From NCBI RefSeq assembly GCF_017311575.1, contig NZ_JAFFQY010000005.1, positions 62,001 to 126,000 on the forward strand: a stretch of 64,000 nucleotides of DNA. Direction: 5' to 3'. Source of the DNA: Roseococcus thiosulfatophilus. Lineage in GTDB: Bacteria > Pseudomonadota > Alphaproteobacteria > Acetobacterales > Acetobacteraceae. Positions within the stretch are counted from its first letter, which is position 1. Each line of letters opens with the position of its first letter. Below the pieces are notes generated by a model. That model made no database searches and was not told the origin of the DNA. It saw only the letters and a list, made by a program, of their open reading frames with translations. Positions 62,490 to 64,000 of this stretch are shown piece after piece. A program made the position numbers and the translations under genes.

Positions 62490-64000
62490 TCAGATGCTGG
62501 CCAGGGCGCGCACGCGGATGCGCGGGTGCAGTTCGGCCTGGGCGAGCACCGTGGTGCTGGGGCGGATGCGCTCCACGATCGCGCGCAGATGCGCCCGCAG
62601 CGCGCCCGAGCACAGCAGCACCGGCGCCTCCTCCTGCGCCGCCTGGGCGTCCAGCACGTCGCGCAGGCGGGTGATGAATTGCTGGAGCTTCGCGGGTTCC
62701 ATGGCGAGCTGCCTATCCTCGGGCGGGCCGGTCAGGGCTTCGGTGAAGGCCACCTCCCATTCGGGCGAGAGCGTCACCAGGCCCACATAGCCCTGCGGCC
62801 CGCGCGCCGCCTCGGACAATTGCCGCGCCAGGCGCATGCGCACCACGGCCTGGATGTGCGGCAGGGCGCGCAGGTTCGCCGCCACCGCCTCCTGCAGCCC
62901 TTCCAGGATGGTGGGCAGGTCGCGGATGGAGACGCGCTCGGCCAGCAGGGCTTGCAGCAGGCGTTGCAGCGTGCCGACGCTGGCCTGCGCCGGGATGAGG
63001 TCCTGCACCAGCTTCTGCTGTTCGCGCGGCAGTTCCTCCAGCAGCTTCTGCGTCTCGGCGTAGGAGAGCAGTTCGCTCATGTTCTCGCGCACCACCTCGG
63101 TCAGGTGGGTGGCGAGCACGCCCGCGCAGTCCACCACGGTGCAGCCGCGGGCCAAGGCCTCCTCGCGCAGCCGTTCCTCGATCCAGAGGGCGGGCAGGCC
63201 GAAGGCGGGTTCCTGCGTGCGCTCGCCCGGCAGGTCCGGCATGTTGCCGGAGGGATCAATGGCGAGGTTCATGGGCGGGCGCAGGCTGCCGCGCGCGGCC
63301 TCGATCTCCTTCACGCGGATCACGTAGGAATCGGCGGGCAGTTCGAGGTTGTCCTGGATGCGCACGCTAGGCAGCACGAAGCCCATCTCCTGCGCGATGG
63401 AACGGCGCAGCCCGCGGATCTGCTCCGACAGGCGCGGCGCATCGCCGGCTGCGAGGGAGAGCAGCCCATAGCCCAGCTCCAGCCGCAGCAGGTCCATCCG
63501 CAGCGCATCGGCCACGGGCGGCTCGGCATTGGCGGCCGGCGCTTCCTCCGGCGGCGGCGCGGGCGCGGCGGGTTGGCGCCGCTGGTACCACGCGGCCCCG
63601 CCCGTCAGCCCCGCCAGCGCCAGGAAGGGCAGCAGCGGCATGCCCGGCACCAGGCCCAGGACGAGCGAGCTGCCCGAAGCGACGGCCAGCGGCTTCCAGG
63701 TGCCCAGCTCCTTCGCCATCAGCGCATCGGCCTGGCCTTCGCGCGCGGCCTTGGTCACGACGATGGCGGCCCCGACCGAGACGAGCAGCGCGGGAATCTG
63801 CCCCACCAGCCCATCGCCCACCGTCAGGATGGAATAGGTCTGCACCGCCTCCATGAAGGGCATGCCGTGGCGGCCGATGCCGATGGCCAGCCCGCCCAGC
63901 AGGTTGATGAAGACCGAGACGATGGCGACGATGGCGTCGCCCTTCACGAATTTCGCGGCGCCGTCCATGGAGCCGTTGAAGCTGCTCTCCTCCTCCAGGT
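62490..64000 (-). CDS. flhA: Flagellar biosynthesis protein FlhA, partial
   Basis: Core export-gate protein of the flagellar type III system; about 500 residues seen, with the N-terminus beyond the right edge. The cytoplasmic FHIPEP region begins with SFNGSMDGAAKFVKGDA, followed by membrane segments (GDGLVGQIPALLVSVGAAIVV; LPFLALAGL). The cytoplasmic domain has LRLELGYGLLSLA, RPPMNLAIDPSGNMPDLPG and VVRENMSELLSYAETQKLL. It ends four bases before flhF. The frame continues unbroken to the edge of the window. Confidence 0.97.
   Translation of the reverse strand, partial: LEEESSFNGSMDGAAKFVKGDAIVAIVSVFINLLGGLAIGIGRHGMPFMEAVQTYSILTVGDGLVGQIPALLVSVGAAIVVTKAAREGQADALMAKELGTWKPLAVASGSSLVLGLVPGMPLLPFLALAGLTGGAAWYQRRQPAAPAPPPEEAPAANAEPPVADALRMDLLRLELGYGLLSLAAGDAPRLSEQIRGLRRSIAQEMGFVLPSVRIQDNLELPADSYVIRVKEIEAARGSLRPPMNLAIDPSGNMPDLPGERTQEPAFGLPALWIEERLREEALARGCTVVDCAGVLATHLTEVVRENMSELLSYAETQKLLEELPREQQKLVQDLIPAQASVGTLQRLLQALLAERVSIRDLPTILEGLQEAVAANLRALPHIQAVVRMRLARQLSEAARGPQGYVGLVTLSPEWEVAFTEALTGPPEDRQLAMEPAKLQQFITRLRDVLDAQAAQEEAPVLLCSGALRAHLRAIVERIRPSTTVLAQAELHPRIRVRALASI

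Overview
The window is gene-dense, very GC-rich bacterial chromosome. It suggests an alphaproteobacterium, most likely of the Rhodospirillales/Acetobacteraceae (Roseomonas-like) group. The grounds are protein style, the Suv3-like helicase / S4-domain / 7Fe ferredoxin cluster, a dnaB-alr-mlaE-mlaF order, an argJ gene followed by acetyltransferase and MutT domains, and a tandem glycine riboswitch in front of gcvT-gcvH-gcvP. The taxon is inferred from reading alone. I saw no phage, plasmid, insertion sequence, tRNA, rRNA or CRISPR array. About 94% of the window is coding, with many 1-14 bp start/stop overlaps that imply translational coupling.

Layout. 1-5.6 kb (minus): a truncated dipeptide-type solute-binding protein, a PhzF-like isomerase, exonuclease III, XerC, a DUF484 protein and a small-type transaldolase. 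5.6-12.3 kb (plus): priA, then tkt-gap-pgk, a central carbon cluster. 12.3-17.7 kb (plus): a 69-residue small protein, a TIGR02001-type outer-membrane protein, a DUF4412-like periplasmic protein, LolA, a class-I glutamine amidotransferase-type hydrolase, a 400-bp gene-free stretch holding a well-folded candidate RNA, an FAH-family hydrolase, a three-unit 56-bp repeat and a NUDIX hydrolase. 17.7-24.8 kb: an ABC-dependent capsule export locus. A KpsC-like glycosyltransferase and an SDR are read leftward; a lipoprotein, KpsM, KpsT, KpsE and a KpsD-like outer-membrane exporter are read rightward.

24.8-30.4 kb (minus): dnaB, alr, mlaE, mlaF, a duplicated YCII protein and an EamA permease, with two DnaA-box-like sites just upstream of dnaB. 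30.5-35.3 kb: an MFS permease, then a Suv3-like RNA helicase, an S4 protein and a 7Fe ferredoxin closed by a strong bidirectional terminator. 35.4-43.3 kb (minus): a repeat-rich coiled-coil secreted protein, a secreted alpha/beta hydrolase, a methyltransferase, a PF10118-type protein, secA with a good sigma70 promoter, and a RidA-like protein. 43.6-51.2 kb (plus): a SurA-like PPIase whose start region can fold into a long hairpin, argJ, an acyltransferase-3 protein, a GNAT-MutT fusion, a CinA-N protein, an MFS permease and a ChaA-like exchanger. 51.3-60 kb (plus): glycine riboswitch, gcvT, gcvH, gcvP, thrC, an M16 peptidase and PmbA. 60-64 kb (minus): a methyltransferase and the flagellar genes flhG, flhF and flhA; flhA runs off the right edge.

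The most unusual signals are non-coding. They are a pair of related ~125-bp multi-hairpin elements placed directly after the stop codons of fsa and gap, the structured RNA candidate at about 15.84-16.00 kb, the SD/AUG-sequestering hairpin before the PPIase, the 56-bp and 59-bp tandem repeats, and the DnaA-box pair before dnaB.
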